DNA of 64,000 nt from Periplaneta americana (taxonomy: Eukaryota; Arthropoda; Insecta; Blattodea; Blattidae): assembly GCF_040183065.1 (NCBI RefSeq), contig NC_091127.1, positions 111,184,834 to 111,248,833 on the forward strand. The letters are read 5' to 3'. Shown here piece by piece: positions 32,507 through 44,941 of the stretch. Under the pieces are notes generated by a model. It was given only the letters and a program-made list of their open reading frames with translations. It had not been told where the DNA came from and made no database searches. Position numbers and translations under genes: made by a program. Position 1 is the first letter of the stretch; every line of letters begins with the position of its first letter.

Positions 32507-32656
32507 CGACTTTATGCCCAGCAATCAGCTAGCTTAAGAACGACCAACTCAGTAACCAGCCAGGCTCCGTCTTATACACTTCGACTTTCTGCCCAGCGAC
32601 CAGCCAGGTTACGAGTGGCCAACTTGGTAACCAACCAGGCTCCGTCTTGTACGCAC
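32507..32656. repeat. 75-bp tandem duplication
   Basis: Two units, starting CGACTTTATGCCCAGC (32507) and CGACTTTCTGCCCAGC (32582), each with ACCAGCCAGG-type words and ending CAGGCTCCGTCTT. Roughly 80 percent identical by eye. Each unit itself contains shorter internal repeats of CCAGC/CCAGG. Confidence 0.85.
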
Positions 32657-32689
32657 CCTTACGGAATGCGCGCTGGTTTCAGTCCTAAT

Positions 32690-32922
32690 GGGAGAAGAAA
32701 TTTTCGCATGAAATTTCGGCCAGTGTATGGGATCGGTGCACCGTGATGCAATTAGGGAGTTACCATAGTTAGCGATATTCGATTACGAATGCCAGCTATA
32801 ACGGTTGGATGAAGGAATCATCGTGCTAACCACACGATACCTCCAACCTGGTTTGATGATCGACCACCTCTGCTTCAGCATGTGGACGTGAGGTTAGCAG
32901 CCAGCTGGTCTGGTCTCGAATT

Positions 32923-32982
<60 letters not shown>
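32690..32982 (+). mobile_element. Retroposon 3' end with AAT tail
   Basis: GGATGAAGGAATCATCGTGC to GGACGTGAGGTTAGCAGCCA, then AATAAT repeats (32924-32982). The last part recurs inverted inside the element at 46392 (46592-46687), where it is flanked by a 7-bp TSD. A microsatellite tail at the same end in both copies fits a LINE-mobilised retroposon. Confidence 0.7.
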
Positions 32983-32985
<3 letters not shown>

Positions 32986-34406
32986 CCGAAATATATTCTG
33001 AGAAAACCTGTGAGGAATTTGGAAAAAAAAAATGGCTCTTCTGATCAGATTTATTTGTTCCGGTTTATGTATCATGACTCTTCCGTTATTGTTAAAAACA
33101 CAAAAGTTGAAGATTTAAATCAAATGTAAAATCGACTTTACTCCAGACACACGGTATTTACTCGAAAATAAGACTCCCATTTTTACCATATTTTGTCTTT
33201 AAATTTGGGAGGGTCTTATATTTGCATCGGGTCTTAAAATCGAGTATAATATATTCGATTATAATATAATATAGATATATTTTATAAGTTAAACATTTAA
33301 ATGCAATTTGAGGACATAGATTGTAACGAATTTCTTTCTTTGAGGCTCGCATTTTTTTCTTTCTGATTTCTCCAGTAACTAATCATGTTTGGTTGCACTG
33401 AGAACTCACGACTCGCAGCTTGTGCTCCACTTTTCTCGGCAAATTCAAGAACATTCAACTTAAATTAAACCGTATAACTTTTCCGTGAATTCATTTCCTT
33501 ATGCAGTATCTGAATCGCAAAAGGCACTTGAAAGCACTATGCCACTCAAGCACAAGACTACCGGTTGTTACTGCTTTAATGAGCTGTATTACTGAAAGGC
33601 ATGATCAGGTAGAAAGTATAAACGGGACACCCAGCTTCCATACTTCTGCGATCTCATTGTTTTCGCTAAAAGTTACTGAAAGAGGGTGAAGTCTATTCTT
33701 GGGCTGAACCTACGGTATTTCGCTACCATTCGCTATTAACTTACGGATCTATTTTATTCTCTTGACAACGATTTTCTGAAAAACTTACAGTTTCTGTCTT
33801 ACTTCAGGGATGTTTGAACTCAGAAAGGTACAACCCTCAAACTTCGTTAACTGATACAGCTCCCATTTGTATGTGAACACACAAAAAATTATCTGCCGAA
33901 ACAAATTAATAAACTCTTAAATCTTTCTTGGAATGTCGGGTGGAATGCATTGTTCAATAGTCCTCCTGGGATGTTCTCCCTGCAACCCGCTACGCTGCTC
34001 GAACATGGGGCGGTGCGGAATCTGTCCTATCACTGCATGCAGCGTGATACAGCTTGTGTATAATATATTTTACAAAACATAATCCAAAGTATGAATGTCT
34101 GTTACTTTTTCAAGGCACAGTGATTAGTAAGTACTTATTTTACTCTATAAATATGTAACATAAGTGGCAGCACTCGATTGAGTGATTAAAACACAAATTC
34201 ATTTTACATCATGCACACCGAACTAACGCAGTCATATCACAATTATTTTGTTCACAATTTGTATGTATATTGCCAACGCAAAACTGTTTTGGTGTCAGGA
34301 ATTCTGGTGTTCTTTCTGATGTATAGTGTGTAACAAACCATGTATATTTTATCATGTTGCGAAATCTAGGTGCACAAAACTCACAATGAAGGAAGAATTG
34401 TAATTT

Positions 34407-36591
34407 CTAAATATTATCCCTGTGGAATAATGTAAATCTTACACTTTCCTTTGACGATATTAGTTCAGACAATCGGCGGTAGAATGATTTCCACTGACGG
34501 AAAAAGAACTTATCCAGAGGCTGAACTGTTCCCGTCGTTCCGGGAGGAAACTGAACTAGTTCAATTGTTTTACTAAGAGGAATACTTTCTATACACGTGG
34601 TATCATTGTATGCTGTCCATGAATCCAAAGCCAAGGCGAACTTATCACCTGTAAATAGACAGAATAGTAATATACGTTACAAGAGCGGTATGTTGATGTT
34701 TTCATGTTCGAGGAAAAGATTGAAAAAGCGAAACGTAGTTGAGCTTTTTTAATTTCCGAGAACATGAAAACAAACATACCGCTCGTGTATCGCACATTAT
34801 TTTGTGCGAAGATCGTTTATTACATATCTGAAAGAGGAATTTCTAATTAGTTGCAATGAAATCTCCATCTTGGTTTCTGTTCAATGACGGCAACTTTTAA
34901 AAACTAAAATATCTATCTTCAACATTGTTGCTATAAAATGTTTTCTGTGTTTACTATATTCCAGCAGGCCGTGATATACGTCTGTCTTCCCCCCCCCCCA
35001 GTCTATAAACGCGAACTTAAAACAAACGGTAAGGTTATGTAATGATTTATTTTTCATTTTAATATTTTAACAATATTATTTATATAACATATTGCAGTAA
35101 TAACATCGGCATCTGGAATCTTGTTGATTTTTTCACGGCTTCCTTAATGTTACTTGCATTACAAATGCAGTAACTTCTGTGGTGTTGTAGAGTTTACTTA
35201 ATTTTTGCAAATATTTAAAAACAATAATTAACAGTGCAATTTAGGTGAAATTGCAGTGGTAAGTTTGCAATTTATAATTATTACTATGTTAAACGTCTCT
35301 AAAAATAATATGTTAAAAGCCTAAAGCAGTAAAATGAATATGGCGCTTAAGCGGTAAGAAGAGGGAAATTGTTATGTGTGGAATACATAAGTGTTGGGAA
35401 TACTGAATGTGGTATTTCACACTTACCGTGTATTAGTTTTGTGCGGAACGCAAGCAAATACGCACGATCTCGCACAAAAGTCTTAGCAATAATGTTTTTG
35501 GCCTTCAACATTTTTTTTAGAAACTATATGGCCGAAAGTTCCTCATGGTTCTTGCAATACGATGAAAAGTTTCGGAAAGATAACTCCATCCATCTTATGG
35601 TAGGCATAATTGTGTAGGAGTAAGAGCAGCAATAGACTGGACGTTGCTTTCGGTATGCTTTTCACCAACAAAAGACAATGTGCGTTTGGTTTTCATTTAC
35701 TTTTCAAAGCCGCTCTGATCTGTATTATAAATAACAGAGGGTGAATAATGAATAAGTTCATGTTTTGTTGCGTTTAGAAAGTCATCTTCCGATTTTTGTA
35801 TTTCCGCCTCATCTCTTGCATGCCAAAGGGAGATGAATTTCGTGATTTTTCTGCTTTTGATTTTGTAGCACATTTTAAAATCATAAATCCGGAATCTCGA
35901 GGCTTTAAATGTATCATCTAATAATATTGTTCTTGAAATGTCTACAAATCACACTTTTAAATAAGCGTAAGGTTGTTTTTTTTTGACATGCACAAATTTT
36001 GACAATAGCGCTTCATACATTACCTTTTTGAACTCTATTGAATATGGTTTTACATCCTCTAATTGTGATTTTCAAAGATACAGTTGCCGTTCCGACGTAA
36101 CTGCTAAATATTTTTCGAACTGTTGCTAACGAACTTATTTTTACCACTTTCATTCAGCCAATATTTCACTGCTTTTCTTTATAATCGGTACTTATACTCT
36201 TTGTTGCTTGTTTCTGTGAACTTGGTGCATAACTTGACGATGATGATTTCACTGGTGATGGAGTATGATCTGTTAGGCTCAAATTTCATAGGTGAGGAAT
36301 GGCGGTTCTGGTTGTGGGCAGTAGATTCTGAAGATGAGGTATCAATGTCACTTCTTCCGGAGATTCTTCATTAGTTATCTCTAAAGTCTCGTCAGCAGTG
36401 TAATTCGCCTCGGATGGATGATCTTCTATAAGTTTTATAATATATTCTGCCATTTGTCTCTCTTGTATAGAGATTTCATTTGCAGCACAATTACGCCCAC
36501 GAAAATAATTTGTCGCACGTAACAAAATATTGACAGGATTCAACGACATTCTTACGTCCCACTGATAGCACTCACTGCTACAAACTAACAT
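34407..36591 (-). pseudogene. pogo/Tigger transposase, fragmented
   Basis: Minus-strand blocks in order: an N-terminal leader (36591-36286), a short psq/CENPB-type region, then KASRFRIYDFKMCYKIKSRK (the DNA-binding CENPB half), SVIYNTDQSGFEK (first catalytic Asp, about 35735-35700), TKRTLSFVGEKHTESNVQSI, ALDSWTAYNDTTCIES (second Asp, near 34620) and PPGTTGTVQPLDKFFFRQWK (third Asp region, LD). This is the DDE_1 arrangement of pogo/Tigger. Stops and frameshifts break it many times. The stretch about 34650-35360, between the first and second Asp blocks, has no coding match. Its 3' edge reads CTGTCTATTTACAG before GTGATAAG (minus sense), like a splice acceptor, so it may be an intron or an insertion. 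Confidence 0.82.
34678..34789. repeat. 112-bp imperfect hairpin
   Basis: Arms GAGCGGTATGTTGATGTTTT (34683) and AAAACAAACATACCGCTC (to 34784) pair with few mismatches around an A-rich centre. Lies in the non-coding gap of the Tigger gene and is probably a small MITE. Confidence 0.7.
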
Positions 36592-36967
36592 GCGGTCGTG
36601 TTTACTTGCACCCCGCGATGCAGCGGCAGCTCACCTGCAGTCAGCTGGTAAGTCGCTCACGGCCAGTTACTTTAGTAGCCGTATCACATTCACATAGTAA
36701 TTTCAGACCTTCGTATTGGGTATCGGCAGGTGATGTTTTATGTGTTCACTTACATATGACAGCTGTATTAGTTAACGAAGTTTGAGAGTTGTACCTTTCT
36801 GAGTGAGTTCAAACATCCCTTGTTAGAATACGGACCTAAAATTATATTACCGGTATTTTCTTGTGTGTCTAATATTCGCAAAATAAAATATTTTTATAAA
36901 ACAATACTTTAAAATATTAGAAGGGTCTTATAATTTATGGGGTTTTATTTTCGAGTAAATATGGTAT

Positions 36968-37820
36968 TGTTGATATCAATGGCTGTGTAAAGCCTAAATT
37001 GATATTTGTGTTGACTATGAGGATGCTAATAAAGTTCATCGGAATATCAAGTTGACATTTCTATCCGTTTAAATAGCAAAGGTGGACGGGAATGGGGGCG
37101 GCTGGGAAAATCACTGACGCATGCCTTCAGTCTGGTTGCCTTTTAAACACATTGCGCGTTATGCACACCAATATTTCCTGTTCACTAGGTTTACATGCGT
37201 CTCTGAATTGTACCTCAATGTCAGAGGTGTATCCACGCTAAAGTATTCAGACTGGGGAAAGTCAATCGATTTCTGTATTCTCTTTTCTACGATCAAGAAC
37301 ACAGATACACCTGTACAAAAGTATTTATTCTTGTCCCAAGAAATTCATAGGATCCTTTTAATGAAATTTGCTAATTTCAAAGGCCAGATTATTTAGGAAT
37401 ATTGTGTACCGGTAATTACTTCTTTCTGGTGTGTTGTCGGTTTGATTATGCGTTATTGAACACACCACACGGCATACAAGTTTGGACACAACCATAATTC
37501 AGTTAATTAGTTGACGGACTCTCATCAAAGGGAACTGGACAGATGTGAGATGAAGCGGCAGCGGGGCAGACCAATTCGGTTTCCATTACCTTCCTGATTC
37601 ACTAGCACCGTGTCAAATTGCTGTTGTGATTGTAACTGAAGGAAAGCGTTAAATGAAGGACTGGAAATTACCAAACAAGTGTAGTTACTTTAATAATCTT
37701 GTACGTATTTGCTTATATTATTAGCAATTTTATTGTGAAGAGAAAATAAAAAGAAACATTTCAATTCAAACAGCCTGAGATTATTTTCTTCATTACGTAT
37801 AAACGTACTTATTTCACTTT

Positions 37821-37853
<33 letters not shown>

Positions 37854-38040
37854 CCTTCCACGACTGGTTCGTTGCATTATTTCCATCTTTACTGTAGCTA
37901 CGAATGAGACCGAGGCATTCACAATAGTGAGATTCATATACAACGTATTCGTCAGATTGGCGCAAATGTAGCCGACTTACTTGAAAATAAATGTCGATTT
38001 TTTCAAATCTTATAACAGGAAGGGGTCTTCCGGAAAATTA
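36968..38040. other. Spacer with an ATC microsatellite
   Basis: No gene recognised. The ORF at 37121-37396 has no family signature. (ATC)n runs at 37822-37851. Confidence 0.5.
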
Positions 38041-38051
38041 CATTGACTACT

Positions 38052-39441
38052 CAGGGCTGGGCAGTATTTGAAATACGTATTTGAAATACATTTGTATTTT
38101 GTATTTTGTAATTTGTAAGGATTTTCGAAAGTATTTTGTATTTAAATACATAACAATGATGTATTTTGTATTTCAAATACTCAAAATACTTTTTTCTTCT
38201 TCTTGTTCTTAAAGTCTTATTTGCCTACCCATTTCAGTTGTGCTAGCCATACACTTAGTTTTCTTGCCACAACTGATTTCCTTAATGACATGAAGAAATC
38301 TCCAACAGCATCAAGGATCCATCACCCAACACTTGCTAAATGTTCAGCATTATGGAATGCGTCTAGGAGACTCAAATACTCAGAAATTATATCAGATGTC
38401 TTGAAATATTCATTAAAGTTTCCTTTCCCAACTCGATGGAATTCTCTTTATGACTCAATTTTTCAGATATTGCAATTCAAGCATGATATAAACACCATAC
38501 CGGTATGTGAAAAACTGGGATTGCCAACCTTCAAAGATGTTGAGTTTCAGTACCTTGAAGAATATTGTGCAGTTCTGAAACCCACTGCCGTACCCTTAAT
38601 TTAGTGCAAAAATGAGAAGACGTGCTATTACGGCCAACTTTTGTCCACATTAATTTCCCTTAAAAACATATTACATATTCTGTTATCTAGTAATCTACGC
38701 CATCTATTCCAAGTAATTCCAATCCTAATAAGTTCGCTTTCATCAAAATTTAAAGTGATGTTTGATCTGATCCCAGAAGCAAATTGAGCTATTTTGGCAG
38801 CTTGCCCCACCCATCATTGAAGATGAGATGGCTACCTGACACTGTCTCACTAAATGACAAGAAGAGGATACAGAATATGTGTGTGAAATCAGCTGAGCAG
38901 TTGTCTGCTACATCTTTGGTCAGTTCAGACGATGAAGATGAAAACAATTTTTATGTTTTCAACTCAAGTAAAACAGACTTTGAAAAGCAAAAAGAAAAGA
39001 ACTTGTCTGCTATGGAGTATGAGATCATACAATTCTTCAATGGCAAGTTTGTGTTCCTCTGCGCCTGTAGAAAGACTGTTCTGTTTTGCAGGATTTATTC
39101 ATTCACAAGCAAGGGGATCCTTATCTGATGAACTTTTTGAGGAATTGGTTGTTTTGAAAGGGAATAGTAATTATTCATATGTAGCATAATTTCATTGCTC
39201 ATTGGGAAAAGAGAGAATGTTTATATAAAACTTCGAGGTAAAAATACTTTTAAGGTTAGATTTTCAGTAATATTCTTTTTTCTTTAGGCCTATATATTGT
39301 ATCGAGTATTTGAAATACAAATGTATTTTGGTTAATTTTTTTAAAGTATTTTGTATTTTTATTTCAAATACAATTAAGCTTATTTGAAGTATTTGTATTT
39401 GTATTTGAAATACTTGGATGTCAGTACTTTGCCCAACCCTG
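38052..39441 (+). mobile_element. hAT element with perfect 8-bp TSD
   Basis: Ends CAGGGCTGGGCA (38052) and the inverse TTTGCCCAACCCTG (to 39441). The subterminal regions are both rich in TATTTGAAATA-type repeats. The TSD TGACTACT is identical at 38044-38051 and 39442-39449. At 1390 bp it is a deletion derivative of a larger hAT but keeps two coding blocks. Confidence 0.95.
38220..39189 (+). pseudogene. hAT transposase, internal and C-terminal blocks
   Basis: Block 1 (38203-38604, open for 133 aa) carries CASHTLSFLATTDFLNDMKK, then HPTLAKCSALWNASRRLKYS, FPFPTRWNSLYDSIFQIL and FQYLEEYCAVLKPTAVPL, all typical of the hAT RNase H-like region after the first Asp. The CxxH and RWNS motifs are kept. 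After a gap (38605-38780, no match), block 2 (38784-39189) has LKMRWLPD followed downstream by SSAPVERLFCFAGFIHSQAR and GSLSDELFEELVVLKGN, the dimerisation region, with one frameshift near 39050. The first half of the protein (BED finger, first Asp) is deleted. Preservation is among the best of the DNA transposons here. Confidence 0.85.
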
Positions 39442-39450
39442 TGACTACTA

Positions 39451-42335
39451 CACTTTTACTGCGTCATACTACTTTTGACCATTAAAACGATACGAAAGGA
39501 CGTGTTTCAACCAATCATGGCTACTTATCGCTACAATATGTTACGTCAGCATTTTGCCCACTGCGTCAAAGGCAAGACACTCGCACTTTGCGGTTTTGGG
39601 GTGTGTCCTTGAGTATACTGTCCAATCAGTGGCATCTGTTGCCACTTCGGCTGAAAGTGGTACCATCTCCTAAACAGAGGTAACGTAAGCAAATTGCCAA
39701 TCACAGATGTCAGCTTTCTCGCCCACATTTTGTAGCAAAAATAAGATGCTCGCTCTCAACGTTCCCATCACTTATTTCAGACGCCAGAAATGGTGGCATT
39801 GGCTGTACATGCAGAGGCGGTGTGTCTCCATTATGGTGTGACTGAGAGCGGCGATTCCGCAGAACTCTTCAACGCTACACATTTTATCCCCACTGCAGAA
39901 GAAAGTGATTCCAAGGAAATGGAGCAGAAAGCGACAGCGTTCGGCGGAGAGAGACAGCGTTAAATTAAACGACACCGGGGCACCACAGCTCATCTCGCCT
40001 TTGCAGGGAAGGTTTTTGATACCCGCTCACCAAAGCAGAGGTGCGTAAAACCAGAGGTTACGATTAGAAAGTCCGCAATTGCTGATTCCGCTGCCCCTCT
40101 TCGCAGTTGAGCTTGTAGGTAAATCCCAATCTTTGAATAAATGGTTTCAAAATGATCGGATTATGTCATCATATAACAACAGAAACAACAACACAAACAG
40201 AAAATCTCTGTCAGCGGGAGATGATTAATAGTAGGAAGGAACATTTCTTTTACCTCTTTTTGATTACTACTACTCGTGTTAAACCCACAATTACTTTAGT
40301 GAACGTGGCAGGCAAATGAGGACTGCATGATCAGAATATACTCATTAAAATCAACTACTAAGATTACTCTGTCGGTTAATCAGTCAAATGTCGAGAGCCC
40401 AGTTTTTTTATTTTCAGTTTCGTATTTTATCAAGAGGCTAGTACTGGGTGATGAGACAAAAGCATAACTCAGACCTGCAGAACCCGTAAGTAGGGGAAAT
40501 ATAACGTCAGCCTCACTCCACTTCTATTGGGGACGATCGACTTGCGTGTACAGTTGTTTACATTCTCTGTCCGTGCACCGTAATTTTCAAAAAGGATTGT
40601 AATAAATTCATTGTATTTATAATGCGTTATCTCGTTTCAAGGTTTAAAATTATGCTACATTTTCTGTCGGTAGTTTCTTTGAGATTTCTTTGCACCTAAC
40701 CTGCTTTAGATTTTCGAAAACTTTCCTCCTTTCATCACCTACGGAAACATAAATTTATAGCATTTACGTAATGAACCTTGAAAGTCACTATTAATTTCAA
40801 TTCAAAATCAACACAACGAGTGACGTCCTTAATTTAACAGTATATAAATAAGTAATCAATATATAGTTCGTAATAATGGACTTACCCGAAAGTTTGTGCA
40901 TTCCATAATTCTTAATATGGATTTTGTTGAAATGTGGTTTAATATTGAAATGACGAGTAGAAATAAATCGCATGGGCCTCAGTAAACAAGGAATTCTTTC
41001 GTCTTCAACAACAAAATAATCATATTCCCATTTCCTTTGGAAGTACGTAGTATTTTTTCACGGATTTAGATTTTGCTATGTTCCAGTTCTCTTTAAACTG
41101 CAGTACGCGGATTGTATATTTATTTATATGTTTATGTATTTGTTTATTTATTTATATGGCTGGAGTGCGTTACAATGTTGAATGACAGCATTCACATTCG
41201 GTCATATAGCTATCATTCACTTACCAACGTACAATTTATTTATCGTCCTATTACTAGTAAAACCAGTTGACAAGTAATGCAAGTTTTGTAAACGCAGGAA
41301 TTCAAACTTTATTAATGCACGAAAAATCATAATAAATTCTTCAAATAAAATAATTGGTTTGTTGCCTGAATGCAACATTTCGGACTTATTTCATTTTAGT
41401 AGAGTACAGAGCATGGAAAGAGAATTCGGGGACTTATTTTACACAAAAAGTGGACTCAATCGGTTTTACTAGTAATAGGACGATATATACATATGTAGAC
41501 CTTACATTATATGCACACATTCTTTTTAAAATTCATTTTACATGTCTTTTAACTTATTTATTTCCCTCATTCATTTTTCTCTTACTTTCTAAAGGTATCT
41601 TCCTAATAATTTTTATTATCTGTTCATTTGTAATTCTTGATACGTATTGTATACCTGCCGCCGCGAGAATGAATGTTGATGCAGCCGAGCGCAACTAGAA
41701 CGCTACGACTGCACTGGTAGAAAAGGCGGGTGGGGTAAGAAGGGGTACGATAGCAGTCGCTCTGAGAAGCTATAGTTCTGCAGGTCTGGGATAACTCATG
41801 AAGTAACATAATATCGGGAGTGAAAGAATTAAGACGAATGGGGACATTTCCAAATAAGAAATGTGTGTTGTGCGGTGTGACTTCATCATTTGTAAGCAAT
41901 TTTAATCCTACAATGAGTGTAAATGATCTGCTATTATAACGTTCTTGTCAATGCTGGCTTGCTTCTGAACTTTTCATCAGCCAAAACACTGTAAGAATCC
42001 CATTTGTTTCTTTTTGTCTCTGTATGCACATTATGGGTAACTTGGCTTTCATGATGGAGACTCATATTCAAATCCCGGTCAGGGAGTGGAATTTGTGATG
42101 GACGTGATAGTGTGGGCAGATTTCCTACAGATAGGCCTAATTCCCTCCTATAGGTCTAGTCGAAATCATGGTCAACATCAGCATTTCATTGCCCATGATA
42201 AATCTCCGGTCTTGTCATGAAATGATACAATATACACTATCATGCATCATACCAGAGGCTTCACACATGACTTGCCACTTACACTGAAAATAGATCAAGA
42301 GGACAGTAGATACAGAAACTGAAGTTTCAATTGGA
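39451..42335. other. No gene recognised
   Basis: Nearly 2.9 kb without a coding signature. 39450-40030 is GC-richer, with short ORFs on the minus strand. 41115-41160 is a TTTAT-rich low-complexity stretch. 41640-41720 is GC-richer. I see no inverted-end pair. Confidence 0.45.
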
Positions 42336-42352
42336 TTACCGTATTATATTTT

Positions 42353-42606
42353 TAGTTGGTTATTTAACGATGCTGTATCAACTACTGGATTATTTAGCGT
42401 TGATTGCATTTGTGATTGCAAGATGATATTTGGCGAGATGAGGTCGAGGATTCGCCATAGATTATCTGACTTCCACCTTGTGGTTGGGGAAACTTCGGCT
42501 AAAACTCCAACCAGGTAATCAGCCCAAGCGGGAATCGAACCCACACCCGAGCGCAACTCCGGATCGGTAAGAGATCGCCTCAGCCGACTGAGCTATGCCG
42601 GTGGCT
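42353..42606 (-). mobile_element. tRNA-derived SINE
   Basis: Minus strand: CCACCGGCATAGCTCAGTCG (box A) and GTGGGTTCGATTCCCGC (box B), then GATTACCTGGTTGGAG and a 3' end running to ACAGCATCGTTAAATAACCA. Flanks share CCGTATTAT (42339-42347 and 42607-42615), with imperfect extension, a plausible TSD. Confidence 0.9.
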
Positions 42607-42911
42607 CCGTATTATTTTAGTACTCAGTATTTTTGCCCTGTTGTTTGTAATCAATAAGTTTTATGAACCATACTTGGGTAAAAACTAGAATAAAAAATAA
42701 AAATAAAAAATAAAAACATTTCCTTGATACGCCGGGCTTTTCATGCGACCACGATCTTTGATCATGGATTTAAGCAAGTCCGATTAATATTTAGTAGTGT
42801 ACGTGTATCCATATTTTAAAAATTACATACAATATTCTGTGTGGAAAGTAAGTTTAAAAGAATTCAGATAAAACAGTTACGTCACTGTACAGTCCAGAAC
42901 AATACCATCGC

Positions 42912-43105
42912 GCCACCGGCGTTGCTCAGGTGGTAGAGAGTCTGCAGGCGTGGGTTCGATTCCAGTTTGGGCTGATTACCTTGTTGAGGTTTTTCTGAGT
43001 TTTTCCCCAAACATAAGACGAGTGTCAAGTAATCTATGGCGATTCCTCGGCCTCATCTCGCCAAATATCGCTATCACCAATTCCATCGACACTAAATATA
43101 ACCCA
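42912..43105 (+). mobile_element. tRNA-derived SINE, 3'-truncated
   Basis: Plus strand: CGCCACCGGCGTTGCTCAGG (box A) and GTGGGTTCGATTCC (box B), then GGGCTGATTACCTTGTTGAG. Same family as the copy at 42353-42606, in the opposite orientation and 300 bp away. Its 3' end stops after GACACTAAATATAACC. Confidence 0.85.
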
Positions 43106-43109
43106 GCAA

Positions 43110-43430
43110 ACAGCTAGCTTGTCTTACTGATCAGTCAAACGGACTGTAACGATCCCCACAGTAGGTTTTTCACCTGAAGACGAAGAGAGATCCACTCTAC
43201 GAAACGTTGTGTTTATATTCTTGACAACTAGCAACGGGAAAAGTCCAAACTGCTCAACTATCGAACAATTCATCGTTGCTCTCCCCACCCCCATTCAGAT
43301 CGTCACTCAGTTTACATATGTGCAAAATTTTGTGTGTACTGTGATTATACAAGAAATGTGGAAAATGTAGTCTCTGACTATAACTGACACAAGTTAACAT
43401 AAAACAGCGCTTTAATTATTACTGCATGCA
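43110..43430. other. No gene recognised
   Basis: Mixed spacer. CGAAGAGAGATCCACTCTAC near 43181 shows no family signature. Confidence 0.4.
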
Positions 43431-43431
43431 A

Positions 43432-43478
<47 letters not shown>

Positions 43479-43501
43479 TAATAATAACAATAATAATAAT
43501 A
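43432..43501. repeat. (AAT)n microsatellite
   Basis: About 23 AAT units with two AAC interruptions. Confidence 0.96.
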
Positions 43502-43857
43502 ACTATCACCAAGACCAATAAAGGACTGGTCTCCCCACAAACCAAGTTCGAGCCACAGTAATATAATCCCGAGTTTTGCAATGCTTGGACGTCTCCTCTG
43601 ATGCCTGACACCAGCCCTTTGACCTACTGAAAACATTCTTGGCTTATCTCTTTCAGCGTTACAACATGTTTATGTCCATAAATATAATAAAAACGGTTCA
43701 TGCTAATCACTCAATAGTTAATTTGTTATTTCACCTCAAATGACTTTCACTTTTCATTTTAATGAGGCCTTATAATTAGTTCTCAAGTTCTGTAAGCTAT
43801 TCAAAATATTCTTTCGCCTAGTTAGTTGAAAAATTAAGTTATGGTGCACATTTAAAG

Positions 43858-44868
43858 GTAGATATAATTAAAGTTACATAAAGTAGCACTTTACTTCGTC
43901 ATATAGATTTTATTTGTTCTAGAACTTCATAAGCATGTATTAATGCATAAATTAGCACTTCATTTCATCATATAGCTTTAATTTGTTCTAGAACTTCATG
44001 GACATGCTTATTAATACATAAAGTAGCACTCTACTTAGTCACGTAGATTTAATTTGTTTCAGAACTTAATAAGCATGTATTAATGCATAAATTAGCAGTT
44101 CATTTCGTCACATAGATTTAATTTGTTCTAGAAATTCATGAGCATGTATTAATGCATAAATTAGCACTTCATTTCGTCACATAGATTTAATTTGTTCTAG
44201 AACTTCTTGAGCATATATTAATGCATAAAGTAGCACTTTACTTCGTCATGTAGATTTAATTTGTTCTAAAACTTCATCAGCATATATTAATGCATAAAGT
44301 AGCACTTCACTCCGTCATATAGATTTAATTTGTTCTAAAAATTCATGAGCATGGAGGCTATTAATGCATAAAGTAGCACTTTACTTCGTCATGTAGATTT
44401 AATTTTTTCTAAAACTTCATGAGCATGTATTAATGCATAAAGTAGCCTTTACTTCGTCATATAGATTTAATTTGTTCTAGAAATTCATGAGCATGTATTA
44501 ATGCATAAAGTATCACTTTACTTCGCCACATAGATTAAACTTGTTCTAGAACTTCAAGAACATGTATTAATGTACATAAAGTAGCATTTTACTTCGTCAT
44601 ATAGATTTAATTTGTTCTAGAAATTTATGAGCATGTATTAATGAATAAAGTAGCACTTCACTTCGTCATATAGATTTAATTTGTTCTGGAAATTCATGAG
44701 CATGTATTAATGCATGAAGTAGCACTTCACTTCGTTATATAGATTTAATTCGTTCTAGAAATTTATGAGCAATGTATTAATGCCTGAAGTAGCACTTTAC
44801 TTCGTCATATAGGCCTACGTAGATTTAATTTGTTCTAGAACTTCATGAGCATGTATTAATACATAGTA
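43858..44868. repeat. 69-bp satellite array, about 14 units
   Basis: Consecutive units start GTAGCACTTTACTTCGTCAT, continue ATAGATTTAATTTGTTCTAG and end GCATGTATTAATGCATAAA. The spacing is 69 bp (e.g. AGCAC at 43885 and 43954), with small indels (e.g. AGGCCTACGT near 44812) and scattered substitutions. Units are head to tail with no higher-order pattern obvious by eye. No ORF spans the array. Confidence 0.95.
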
Positions 44869-44941
44869 TTATGAGAAAGTGTCATTTGCATGTCGCTCTT
44901 TACATAGGCCTACCTGATTTTTTATGCTTTAGAAGATATTA

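Larger units (their letters stand above)
33152..36964 (-). mobile_element. pogo/Tigger-like element, near full length
   Basis: Outer inverted ends TATTTACTCGAAAATAA (33154) and its inverse (to about 36962). A second, longer inverted pair lies inside: CAGGGATGTTTGAACTCA (33805, about 75 bp) matched by TGAGTTCAAACATCCC (to about 36820). Between them is a decayed pogo-type transposase on the minus strand. I could not confirm a TA duplication at either pair, so whether this is one element with subterminal repeats or two nested elements is open. Confidence 0.72.

Noticed and set aside
37822..37851. ATC repeat as a possible CRISPR-like or regulatory array
   Set aside because: Simple trinucleotide microsatellite without spacers.
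39546..39993. GC-richer minus-strand ORFs as possible host exons
   Set aside because: No domain, no splice context that I could support; possibly an undefined repeat.
42540..42606. tRNA-like sequence on the minus strand
   Set aside because: Same SINE body downstream as at 42912 and 56543; no separate tRNA gene.
43858..44868. Regular repeats as a CRISPR array
   Set aside because: Units are contiguous 69-bp tandem copies with no unique spacers, and the genome is eukaryotic.
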